A DNA stretch of 7,656 nt from positions 1-7,656 of the forward strand of contig JAQGNC010000638.1 of assembly GCA_028292065.1 (NCBI GenBank), read 5' to 3'. The stretch comes from Betaproteobacteria bacterium. GTDB lineage: Bacteria; Pseudomonadota; Gammaproteobacteria; Burkholderiales; SG8-41. Positions within the stretch are counted from its first letter, which is position 1. Each line of letters begins with the position of its first letter. The notes beneath the pieces were generated by a model. The model was not told the DNA's origin and ran no database searches. It saw only the letters and a program-made list of their open reading frames with translations. Below, one piece after another: positions 1 to 4,968 of this stretch. The translations under genes and the position numbers were made by a program.

Positions 1-1
1 C

Positions 2-121
2 ATCTGGGCGCTGATGGTCGGGGTCGCGGCGACCTCCACGAGCAAAGGGAATCCTGCCGCCGCACCGGCGGCCGAGACGCAGCCGAGCATGATGGACCAG
101 AAAGCGGCGCCCAAGCCGTAA
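2..121 (+). CDS. C-terminal fragment of an unknown membrane or envelope protein (5' partial)
   Basis: An open frame enters from the left edge and ends at a TAA at 119-121, giving 39 residues. It starts with a short hydrophobic stretch (IWALMVGVAATSTSKG), which could be the end of a membrane helix. A low-complexity Ala/Pro tail follows, with a polar end (QPSMMDQKAAPKP). Third codon positions are almost all G or C, as in the other genes here. The opposite strand is also open over this stretch and shares the same wobble positions, so codon bias cannot separate the two. I prefer the plus strand because the fragment ends in a natural hydrophilic tail and stop. I do not recognise the family, and too little is visible to assign a function. 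Confidence 0.4.
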   Translation: MWALMVGVAATSTSKGNPAAAPAAETQPSMMDQKAAPKP

Positions 122-209
122 TACGCCCCGGCGTCGCGGCGAGCCGCTGATCCCGGCGGCGTCGATCACGCGGCCGTACTTCGATCGTGGGGACGTTGGG
201 TGTGCTGCG

Positions 210-236
210 AGCCTCGCCGGTGCGCGCAACGAGGCT
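210..236 (-). terminator. Possible hairpin overlapping the psiF-like stop codon
   Basis: AGCCTCG (210-216) and CGAGGCT (230-236) are perfect inverted repeats of 7 bp around a 13-nt loop. The hairpin overlaps the TAG stop of the minus-strand psiF-like gene. No T-run follows on either strand, so it is not a classical intrinsic terminator; it might protect the 3' end or be chance in GC-rich DNA. Confidence 0.22.
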
Positions 237-528
237 ACTTGCGTTCCTTCAGGCACTGGGTCATGAAACGGCTGCGCTCGGGGCCGCGCATGCCGTCGGC
301 GTCGCGCCTGCAGCTTTCCAGATCGTCGCCGGTGCGGGCGCTTTTGGGCGCATCGCGCGCGCCGGGGTCGGCGTCCTTGTTCGCGCCGCGGCCCCCTTTG
401 CTGTCGTCATCGTGGTCCGCCGCATGGGCCGCGATCGGTGTGAGCAGTACCACGGCGGCGCCGGCCAGCGGCGCCAGGACAGCGGACGCCGCCAGCGCCG
501 CCGCGGTCATGAGGCTCCGGAAGGCCAA
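235..528 (-). CDS. PsiF-repeat small secreted protein
   Basis: This encodes a 97-residue protein. The N-terminus (MAFRSLMTAAALAAS onward) has an Arg followed by a long hydrophobic stretch and an AHA-A site near residue 36, so it is probably exported to the periplasm. A charged low-complexity linker follows. The C-terminal part holds one PsiF-type repeat with two cysteines (about C73 and C92), a basic stretch and the RFMTQCLKERK ending typical of the family. The role of PsiF-repeat proteins is not established; E. coli psiF is phosphate-starvation inducible. The frame opens with TTG directly after the TGA of the upstream DUF2383 gene, suggesting translational coupling. An ATG at 510 preceded by GGAG is an alternative start, but it would leave the signal peptide without a positive charge. 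The family call is more secure than the start. Confidence 0.72.
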   Translation of the reverse strand: MAFRSLMTAAALAASAVLAPLAGAAVVLLTPIAAHAADHDDDSKGGRGANKDADPGARDAPKSARTGDDLESCRRDADGMRGPERSRFMTQCLKERK

Positions 529-984
529 TCAGGAGCTCGCTTTCGCCGCCCGCTCGAGCGCGCGGACGCGGTCGTGGTGCTGCAGCACGCCCTGGTACTG
601 GCGTTCGACGATCGCGCGGATGGCCGGGGGGAGGTCTTTCTCGAGCGCTTTCTGGTAGCTCGACTTGGCCACGTCCTCGCCTCGTTCGCATTCGGCGAGC
701 ACCGCGGCGTCGTCCTTGCCCATGATCGCCGACTTGATGTCGACCCAGCGCCGGTGCGCCGAACCGGAGAGCGATCCTGATGTCTCGGGTTTACCGCCCA
801 GGCGCGTCACTTCCGCGCGCAATTCGGCGGCAGCTTCGGCGCAGCGGCGGGCGGCGGCGAGGAACATCGTCTTCAGCTCGACGTTCTTGATATCCTCCGC
901 ACACGTGCGAAAGCCTTCTTCGCCGTCCTTGCTGGTTTCGATCAGGTTGTTCAGGGTATCGATGATGTCGTCGTTGTCTGCCAC
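529..984 (-). CDS. PA2169-type four-helix-bundle protein (DUF2383)
   Basis: The product is 151 residues, the usual size of the family. It carries the hallmarks of DUF2383: an opening LNNLIETSKDGEEGFR (residues 11-26), then AEDIKNVELK, a central LGGKPETSGSLSG with AHRRWVDIKSAI (about 62-87), and ECERGEDVAKSSYQKALEKDLP (about 98-119). The protein should be all-helical and cytoplasmic, with no signal peptide or membrane segment. The family is placed in the ferritin-like superfamily, but its biochemical role is unknown and I do not claim metal binding. I chose the GTG at 984 because AAGGAG lies 6 nt upstream (991-996) and family similarity begins there; the frame stays open to an ATG at 1101 without similarity. 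The psiF-like gene follows with no gap, so the two are probably one operon. It is divergent from the DUF2076 gene. Confidence 0.88.
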   Translation of the reverse strand: MADNDDIIDTLNNLIETSKDGEEGFRTCAEDIKNVELKTMFLAAARRCAEAAAELRAEVTRLGGKPETSGSLSGSAHRRWVDIKSAIMGKDDAAVLAECERGEDVAKSSYQKALEKDLPPAIRAIVERQYQGVLQHHDRVRALERAAKASS

Positions 985-990
985 GAGCTT

Positions 991-996
991 CTCCTT
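991..996 (-). promoter_or_regulatory. Shine-Dalgarno site for the DUF2383 gene
   Basis: AAGGAG on the minus strand, 6 nt before the GTG at 984. It decides in favour of the GTG start over the longer open frame that reaches to 1101. Confidence 0.75.
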
Positions 997-1052
997 GAGA
1001 TGTGCGGGGGTACCACACGATGCATGATTCGTGCCATTGCCGCGACAGCAGC

Positions 1053-1076
1053 GCCCGTGCCTCCGGGCACGCGGGC
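1053..1076 (+). other. Hairpin with UNCG-type tetraloop in a divergent intergenic region
   Basis: GCCC-GTGCC pairs with GGCAC-GGGC around TCCG, with a 2-nt bulge (GC at 1071-1072). As plus-strand RNA the loop is c(UCCG)g, which fits the extra-stable UNCG class. It lies between the divergent DUF2383 and DUF2076 genes, about 60 nt before the latter's start. No promoter boxes I would defend are visible in 985-1136. Chance formation in GC-rich DNA is possible. Confidence 0.3.
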
Positions 1077-1136
1077 TGCGGCCGCATCGTGGGCGTTCCA
1101 TACCGAGTTAAATCCAGCCGTTACAGGAGCAGGACC

Positions 1137-1859
1137 ATGACCCCTCATGAACAAGAGTTGCTCGAGCGCTTTCTCGCAGACATGACCGCCACGCGGGCGG
1201 GGCAGAAGGATCCGCAGGCCGAAGCGCTGATCCGCGAAGCCGCGGCGCGCCAGCCCGACGCGGTTTACCTGCTCGTGCAGCGCGCGCTGCAGCTCGACCA
1301 GGCATTGCAGCTCACCCAGGCCGAAGTGCAGAGGCTGCAGGACGAGCTCGAGCGTGCGCGGGCCGGCGGCAAGGCGCCTGACCGCGGCGGTTTCCTGAGC
1401 GATCCTTACGCCTGGGGCTCGCAGCCGGCCCCCGCGGCCGCGCCTTCGGCGGGCGCGCAAACGTCGGTATCGGGCCAGCCGCTGCGGCCGGTCGCGGCGT
1501 CCCAGCCGCAAAGCCTCCAGCCCCAGGCCACCGCCGCAGTGGGCCAGCAGCAGCCCGCGGCGCAAGCGCGACCTGCCGGATGGGGCGGATCGGGAATGCT
1601 CGGCATGGTCGCGGGAACCGCGGCCGGTGTGGTCGGCGGCGCATTTCTTTTCCAGGGCATCCAGAACCTCATGCACCGCAACGACCCGGCGCCCGAGGCC
1701 TCGCACCCGCTCGCGTCCGAGCCGCAGCCGCTGGCGGCGGACTCCCACACCCAGGAGCCGTTTCTGCTGAACGATCCCGCGCTCTCCGAAGACTCCGCGG
1801 CTGCCGACGTGGACGACACCTACGCTGCGGACGACGGCTCCGGCGACGACTACGCGTAA
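1137..1859 (+). CDS. DUF2076 domain protein
   Basis: The product is 240 residues. Residues 1-75 match the start of the DUF2076 family: MTPHEQELLERFL, then KDPQAEALIREAAARQPDAVYLLVQRALQLDQAL and a coiled-coil-like stretch (LTQAEVQRLQDELERAR). A Pro/Gln/Ala-rich linker covers about 95-147. A Gly/Ala-rich hydrophobic segment, about 150-178 (GMLGMVAGTAAGVVGGAFLF), could be membrane-associated. The C-terminus is acidic (DVDD, DDGSGDD). Such proteins are sometimes annotated as periplasmic ligand-binding sensors, but there is no N-terminal signal peptide and that label is not supported here. I chose ATG 1137 because AGGAG (1125-1129) lies 7 nt upstream and the family similarity starts at MTP; the frame is open further upstream without similarity. 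The DUF427 gene follows after 23 nt, probably co-transcribed. Confidence 0.85.
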   Translation: MTPHEQELLERFLADMTATRAGQKDPQAEALIREAAARQPDAVYLLVQRALQLDQALQLTQAEVQRLQDELERARAGGKAPDRGGFLSDPYAWGSQPAPAAAPSAGAQTSVSGQPLRPVAASQPQSLQPQATAAVGQQQPAAQARPAGWGGSGMLGMVAGTAAGVVGGAFLFQGIQNLMHRNDPAPEASHPLASEPQPLAADSHTQEPFLLNDPALSEDSAAADVDDTYAADDGSGDDYA

Positions 1860-1882
1860 TCGACAACCCGAGGAAGCCTCCG

Positions 1883-2182
1883 ATGCCCAAAGCCACCTGG
1901 AATGGAAAGGTCATTGCCGAAGCGCCGAGCGACGCCGTCGAGATCGTCGAAGGCAACGTGTATTTCCCCGCGGACGCGGTGCGCCGCGAATACCTGCAGC
2001 CGAGCGACACGCACACGGTGTGCGGCTGGAAAGGGACCGCGAGCTATTACCACGTCGCTGTGGACGGCGAGATCAACAGCGATGCCGCGTGGTACTACCC
2101 CGAACCCAAGGACGCCGCGCGCAACATCAAGGACCGCGTGGCGTTCTGGAAAGGCGTGGTGATCTTCGCGGGTGAAGGGTGA
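1883..2182 (+). CDS. DUF427 domain protein
   Basis: The product is 99 residues, essentially one DUF427 domain. Diagnostic parts are ATWNGKVIAEA near the start, VEGNVYFPADAVRREYLQPS (about 23-42), TVCGWKGTASYYHVAVDG (about 46-63) and AAWYYPEPKDAARNIKDRVAFWKGV (about 69-93). The family forms a small beta-rich fold and is cytoplasmic. Its function is not established, though proximity to stress genes is common. The start at ATG 1883 has AGGA 8 nt upstream and matches the family N-terminus. The last residues (AGEG) and the TGA stop are written by the first two units of the heptamer repeat array at 2171. The array therefore abuts or has replaced the native end of the gene; the domain itself looks intact. 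Confidence 0.88.
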   Translation: MPKATWNGKVIAEAPSDAVEIVEGNVYFPADAVRREYLQPSDTHTVCGWKGTASYYHVAVDGEINSDAAWYYPEPKDAARNIKDRVAFWKGVVIFAGEG

Positions 2183-2335
2183 AAGGTGAAGGGTGAAGGG
2201 TAGTGGTGACGCCGTGAGGCGATGAGGCGTAACGAGTGCGATGCGAGGGCTTGGCACCCGGGCGTGGGTTGGCCCTTCACCCTTCACCCTTCGCCCTTCA
2301 CCCTTCGCCCTTCGCCCTTCACCCTTCACCCTTCA
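2171..2335. repeat. Heptamer repeat array in two opposing arms
   Basis: The left arm has four direct heptamers (GGTGAAG, GGTGAAA, GGTGAAG, GGTGAAG; 2171-2198). The right arm has nine heptamers of the complementary CCCTTCR type (2273-2335), with R reading A,A,G,A,G,G,A,A,A. The arms are inverted relative to each other and could form a long hairpin around a 74-nt spacer. The spacer holds degenerate octamers (see 2206-2237). The left arm overlaps the 3' end of the DUF427 gene and the right arm ends 61 nt before the hemerythrin gene. Unit length 7 shifts the reading frame at each copy, so the array is not protein-coding. I recall similar arrays between genes in environmental proteobacterial assemblies, but this was not searched. 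Confidence 0.9.
2206..2237. repeat. Degenerate octamer tandem repeats inside the heptamer element
   Basis: Four consecutive 8-nt units read GTGACGCC, GTGAGGCG, ATGAGGCG and TAACGAGT, with a rough consensus of RTGAGGCG; the last unit is poorly matched. They sit in the spacer between the two heptamer arms. Their regular phase suggests the spacer also arose by short tandem duplication. Confidence 0.5.
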
Positions 2336-2342
2336 CGCGTCA

Positions 2343-2358
2343 AAGCGGCACACCGCTT
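2343..2358. promoter_or_regulatory. Small perfect dyad upstream of the hemerythrin gene
   Basis: AAGCGG-CACA-CCGCTT is a 6-bp perfect inverted repeat with a 4-nt centre, 38 nt before the hemerythrin ATG. It could be an operator or a small mRNA hairpin. I see no well-spaced promoter boxes to support either role. Confidence 0.25.
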
Positions 2359-2396
2359 GCTGAAAGCTCCCCACACTACAAGGGAGCGAATGACCA

Positions 2397-2885
2397 ATGG
2401 ACGCGATCGACTTATTGAGGCGGCAGCACCACGAAATGGAGCGTGCGCTCGGGCAAGTGCTTCAGGCGCCGCAAGGCGATAGCAGGAAAGCGCAGTTCGC
2501 GCATATCGCCGACGCGCTGACGATGCATATCGAATCGGAAGAGCAGATCTTCTATCCGGCAGTGAAGGCGCAGCGCACCGAAGACATTCTTCTGGAGTCG
2601 CTCGAAGAGCACCTGTCGTTGAAGCGCCTGCTGGCGGACTTGCTCGAGCTCGATCCCTCCGAGCAGACTTTCGAGCCCAAGTTCAAGGTGCTGAAGGAGC
2701 AGGCGGAACACCATCACAAGGAGGAAGAGGAGCACCTCTTCCCGAAAGTGATGAAGCTGCTGTCGCCGGAGCAGCGTTCCAGGCTCGGCGATGAGATGGT
2801 CGAGTTCCAGAGCAAGCTCGACCGCGCGGGTGAGCCTCGTGAGCTCGTGGTCGACCAGACCGCCGCGGCGGCGCCGCTCGTTTAA
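2397..2885 (+). CDS. Hemerythrin-domain (HHE) protein
   Basis: The product is a 162-residue cytoplasmic helical protein. The di-iron ligand pattern of bacterial hemerythrins is visible: H11/H12 in RRQHHEMER, H44 and E48 in MHIESEEQIFYP, H72 in EEHLSLKRL, and H107 and E111 in HHHKEEEEHLFP. Hemerythrins bind O2 or, in relatives, sense or scavenge oxygen and nitric oxide or act in iron repair. Nothing here tells which, and there is no fused signalling domain. The C-terminal tail (about 135-162) is probably flexible. ATG 2397 is preceded by AGGGAG at 2381-2386, a rather long spacing of 10 nt. The gene stands between two repeat elements (heptamer array upstream, GGGGACAGACCCC element downstream), so it is probably transcribed alone. 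Confidence 0.9.
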   Translation: MDAIDLLRRQHHEMERALGQVLQAPQGDSRKAQFAHIADALTMHIESEEQIFYPAVKAQRTEDILLESLEEHLSLKRLLADLLELDPSEQTFEPKFKVLKEQAEHHHKEEEEHLFPKVMKLLSPEQRSRLGDEMVEFQSKLDRAGEPRELVVDQTAAAAPLV

Positions 2886-2888
2886 ATT

Positions 2889-2956
2889 GCGGGACAGACC
2901 CCGGTCAAATGGGGGGACAGACCCCGGTGTTTCTTTTCAAAGGGGTCTGTCCCCGG
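2889..2956. repeat. REP-like palindromic element, three copies of GGGGACAGACCCC type
   Basis: Two direct copies of GGGACAGACCCCGGT lie at 2891-2905 and 2914-2928. An inverted copy, GGGGTCTGTCCCC, lies at 2942-2954. Each unit is itself an imperfect palindrome (GGGG-ACAGA-CCCC), and copies two and three form a 13-bp stem with a 16-nt loop. The element fills the gap between the convergent hemerythrin (+) and HMG-CoA lyase (-) genes. The second copy is followed by GTGTTTCTTTT on the plus strand, so it could end hemerythrin transcription. I recall this motif near REP-associated tyrosine transposases, but none is present in the window. Confidence 0.85.
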
Positions 2957-2986
2957 TTTGATCCAGTGTCGACTGCTCCTCGCGCT

Positions 2987-3910
2987 TCACGCAGCTTTCT
3001 CGAATCCTTTCGGTAGCCCCGCTTTCGCGATCGTCCCGTGAAACGGCTGGTCCTTCAGCGCTTCCTGTATCTCGCCGCGCAGCGCGATCAGCTGCTCGAG
3101 GTCGACTCCGGTCTTCAGTCCCATCGCTTCGAGCATGAACACGAGGTCCTCGGTGCAGATATTGCCGCTCGCGCCCGGCGCGTAAGGACAACCGCCGAGC
3201 CCGCCGAGCGACGCGTCGAATGCGCGCACGTCCGCGTCGAGCGCTGCGAGCACGTTCGCGAGACCGAGGCCGCGTGTGTCGTGAAAATGCGCCTTGATCG
3301 ACATCGCGCCGACGTCGCTGCGTAGCGCTTTGAACAGCCGCCGCACCGAAGCCGGATCGGCATAGCCGACGGTGTCCGCGACGATCAGCTCGTCAGCGCC
3401 GGCGGCCACGACCTGCGCCGCGATCTCGCGCACTCGCGCTTCCGGAACCTTGCCTTCGATCGTGCAGCCGAGCGCGGTGGCGAGTCCCGCGACGATTTTC
3501 GGGCGACGCCCTTCGGGCACCGAGCGTGCGAGCTCGACGACGCGCGCAAAATCGTTCACCGATTCTTCGGTCGAGCGGCGGACGTTCGCGCGGTTGTGGC
3601 TCTCGCTCACCGACAGCACGTAGTTGATCTTGTGCACGCCGAGCTCGATCGCCCGCTGCGCGCCTTTGAGATTGGGCGCGAGCGCGGCGACGGTGAGGCC
3701 TTCGAGCGTGAGCGCGTGCGCGACGACCTCGGCCGCGTCCGCGAACTGCGGCAGCAGCCTCACCGGAACGAACGAGCACACCTCGATCTCGCCCACGCCG
3801 GCCCGCGCTTCGGCGCTGCACCAGCGCTTCTTGGTTTCGGTGGGGACGAAGAACGGTACGCTTTGCAACCCATCGCGGGTGCCGACTTCGTGGACGTGTA
3901 CGTCGATCAT
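2987..3910 (-). CDS. Hydroxymethylglutaryl-CoA lyase family protein
   Basis: The product is 307 residues, normal for HMG-CoA lyases, which cleave HMG-CoA to acetoacetate and acetyl-CoA with a divalent metal. Visible motifs are EVGTRDGLQ near the N-terminus (metal/catalytic Arg-Asp), EIEVCSFVP, the metal-binding HFHDTRGLGLAN, and the signature GGLGGCPYAPGASGN with the active-site Cys, followed by TEDLVFMLEAMG. It is cytoplasmic. ATG 3910 fits the family start (MIDVHVHEVG); the ribosome binding site is weak (GGGGCGAAG). It lies downstream of the enoyl-CoA hydratase gene on the same strand, but 167 nt away across a large hairpin repeat. Pairing with an AUH-like hydratase favours leucine catabolism, although lyases of this family near Bug receptors may act on other CoA esters. 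Specificity is inference. Confidence 0.9.
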   Translation of the reverse strand: MIDVHVHEVGTRDGLQSVPFFVPTETKKRWCSAEARAGVGEIEVCSFVPVRLLPQFADAAEVVAHALTLEGLTVAALAPNLKGAQRAIELGVHKINYVLSVSESHNRANVRRSTEESVNDFARVVELARSVPEGRRPKIVAGLATALGCTIEGKVPEARVREIAAQVVAAGADELIVADTVGYADPASVRRLFKALRSDVGAMSIKAHFHDTRGLGLANVLAALDADVRAFDASLGGLGGCPYAPGASGNICTEDLVFMLEAMGLKTGVDLEQLIALRGEIQEALKDQPFHGTIAKAGLPKGFEKAA

Positions 3911-3941
3911 TTGCTTCGCCCCGGATTAAAGATCACACCAA

Positions 3942-4055
3942 AAAGCAGGAAAGTAAGGACGCAAAGGGGAAAGAATGGACGCAACGTAGGGAGCTAAAAG
4001 ACAAAGCTCCTTTGCGTCCTTGATCTTTCCTTCGCGTCCCTTTGATTCCTGCTTT
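3942..4055. repeat. Long imperfect inverted repeat built from GGACGCAAAGG-like units
   Basis: The outer ends are perfect 10-bp inverted repeats: AAAGCAGGAA (3942-3951) and TTCCTGCTTT (4046-4055). The inner ends are GGAGCT (3990-3995) and AGCTCC (4005-4010) around a 9-nt loop. Between them each arm has two GGACGC-type units (3957, 3977; complements at about 4014-4019 and 4034-4039). The whole 114 nt can fold into one long, gapped hairpin. It lies between the enoyl-CoA hydratase and HMG-CoA lyase genes, both on the minus strand, so it would be in the transcript if they are co-transcribed. It is much richer in A than its surroundings. No ORF or transposase is present. Confidence 0.85.
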
Positions 4056-4077
4056 AGACCTGCTGTAGGAACTGCGC

Positions 4078-4872
4078 TCACTTCCCCGTGAAGTTCGCCT
4101 TGCGCTTCTCGGTGAACGCTTTCACGCCTTCGAGCCGATCCTCGGTCACGACGGTGCGGTTGTACGACTCGATCTCGAACGCGAGCCCGGTGCGCAGGTC
4201 CACCTGCAGGCCGTTGTGTATCGCTTTCTTCGCCTGCCGCACCGCGACCGGCCCATTGGCGCAGATACGCCGCGCGGCCTCGAGGGTCATCGGCATGAGG
4301 GCTTCGTCTTCGCACACCTCGTTGACCATGCCCCACTGCAGCGCTTCATCCGCGGTGAAAGGTTTCGCGGTCATGATGATCTCCTTGGCGCGGCGCTCGC
4401 CGACCGCACGCGGAAGGTTCTGGGTGCCGCCGAGGCCCGGGATGATGCCGAGCGAAGTCTCGCTCATCGCGAAGCGCGCGCGCTTCGCCGCGTAGATGAA
4501 GTCGCACGCCAGCGCGAGCTCGAGGCCGCCGCCGAAAGCGGCGCCGTTCACCGCCGCGATCACCGGCACCGAGCAATTCATCAGCGCGTAGAAACCTTCT
4601 TCGAAGATCGCGTGCTGGCTGCGCCACTGCGCGTCGCTCATGCCGTTGCGCTCCTTCAGGTCGCCGCCCGCGCAAAAAGCCTTGTCGCCCGCGCCGGTGA
4701 CGATGATGCAGCGCACATCGGACGCTTCGAATTGCAGCGGCACGAAGATGTCGCGAAGCTCGAGGCCCATCTGCGTGTTGATCGCGTTGCGCGTTTCGGC
4801 GCGGTCGAGCGTGATTGTCAGAAAGCCGTCGACCGACCGCTCCAGCGTCAATGTCGTGGGTTGCTTTTGCAT
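4078..4872 (-). CDS. Enoyl-CoA hydratase/isomerase, AUH (methylglutaconyl-CoA hydratase)-like
   Basis: The product is a 264-residue crotonase, full length. It has the CoA/oxyanion segment TGAGDKAFCAGGDLKER (about 59-75), then NGAAFGGGLELALACDF with the first catalytic Glu (E118). The second catalytic Glu (E138) is in SETSLGIIPGLGGTQ. Both acids needed for hydratase chemistry are kept, so this is a hydratase rather than a decarboxylase or one-acid isomerase. The C-terminal part (GPVAVRQAKKAIHNG, VDLRTGLAFE, TEDRLEGVKAFTEKRK) resembles human AUH, which hydrates 3-methylglutaconyl-CoA to HMG-CoA. The gene lies upstream of an HMG-CoA lyase on the same strand, so leucine breakdown is the simplest reading. 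The resemblance is from memory and general enoyl-CoA hydratase is the safe name. Start ATG 4872 has a poor ribosome binding site. It is divergent from the Bug receptor gene. Confidence 0.9.
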   Translation of the reverse strand: MQKQPTTLTLERSVDGFLTITLDRAETRNAINTQMGLELRDIFVPLQFEASDVRCIIVTGAGDKAFCAGGDLKERNGMSDAQWRSQHAIFEEGFYALMNCSVPVIAAVNGAAFGGGLELALACDFIYAAKRARFAMSETSLGIIPGLGGTQNLPRAVGERRAKEIIMTAKPFTADEALQWGMVNEVCEDEALMPMTLEAARRICANGPVAVRQAKKAIHNGLQVDLRTGLAFEIESYNRTVVTEDRLEGVKAFTEKRKANFTGK

Positions 4873-4956
4873 CGTTCTAGATTACCATGTGCCCCACGCG
4901 CTCCCCCGGCTTCGAGCCGATCACAAGAAGCGCACCGAACGATTCGAAGTCATAGC

Positions 4957-4961
4957 GGAGG
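4957..4961 (+). promoter_or_regulatory. Shine-Dalgarno site for the Bug receptor gene
   Basis: GGAGG, 7 nt before the ATG at 4969. It fixes the start at the signal peptide, although the frame is open for about 250 codons upstream (antisense shadow of the hydratase gene). Confidence 0.8.
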
Positions 4962-4968
4962 ACGTGGC

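Noticed and set aside
1..120. Open minus-strand frame reading like a hydrophobic N-terminus (GAAFWSIMLGCVSAAG).
   Set aside because: It shares wobble positions with the plus-strand frame, lacks a good start with a ribosome site, and the plus frame ends in a natural polar tail and stop. The choice remains uncertain.
985..1101. N-terminal extension of the DUF2383 gene to ATG 1101.
   Set aside because: A strong AAGGAG sits 6 nt before the GTG at 984 and family similarity starts there; the extension has no family similarity.
1002..1136. N-terminal extension of the DUF2076 gene to an upstream ATG.
   Set aside because: AGGAG is well placed before ATG 1137, and the family begins with MTP at that point.
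1850..2329. Minus-strand frame with Gly/Glu/Arg repeats (KGEGRR-like) across the heptamer array.
   Set aside because: It is only translation of the non-coding heptamer repeat, plus the antisense of the DUF427 gene.
2171..2335. CRISPR array.
   Set aside because: Units are 7 nt with no unique spacers and occur in inverted arms; there are no cas genes.
3800..3842. Possible compensated frameshift in the HMG-CoA lyase (residues KRWCSAEARAG), since another frame reads a more hydrophobic ALVQR-like segment.
   Set aside because: The residue count between conserved blocks equals that of the family, and Trp/Ala/Glu-containing variants of this helix seem plausible in the subfamily. An alignment would settle it.
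4216..4968. Long plus-strand frame continuing upstream of the Bug receptor signal peptide.
   Set aside because: It is antisense to the hydratase gene, Arg/His-rich without family similarity; the receptor has its own GGAGG and signal peptide.
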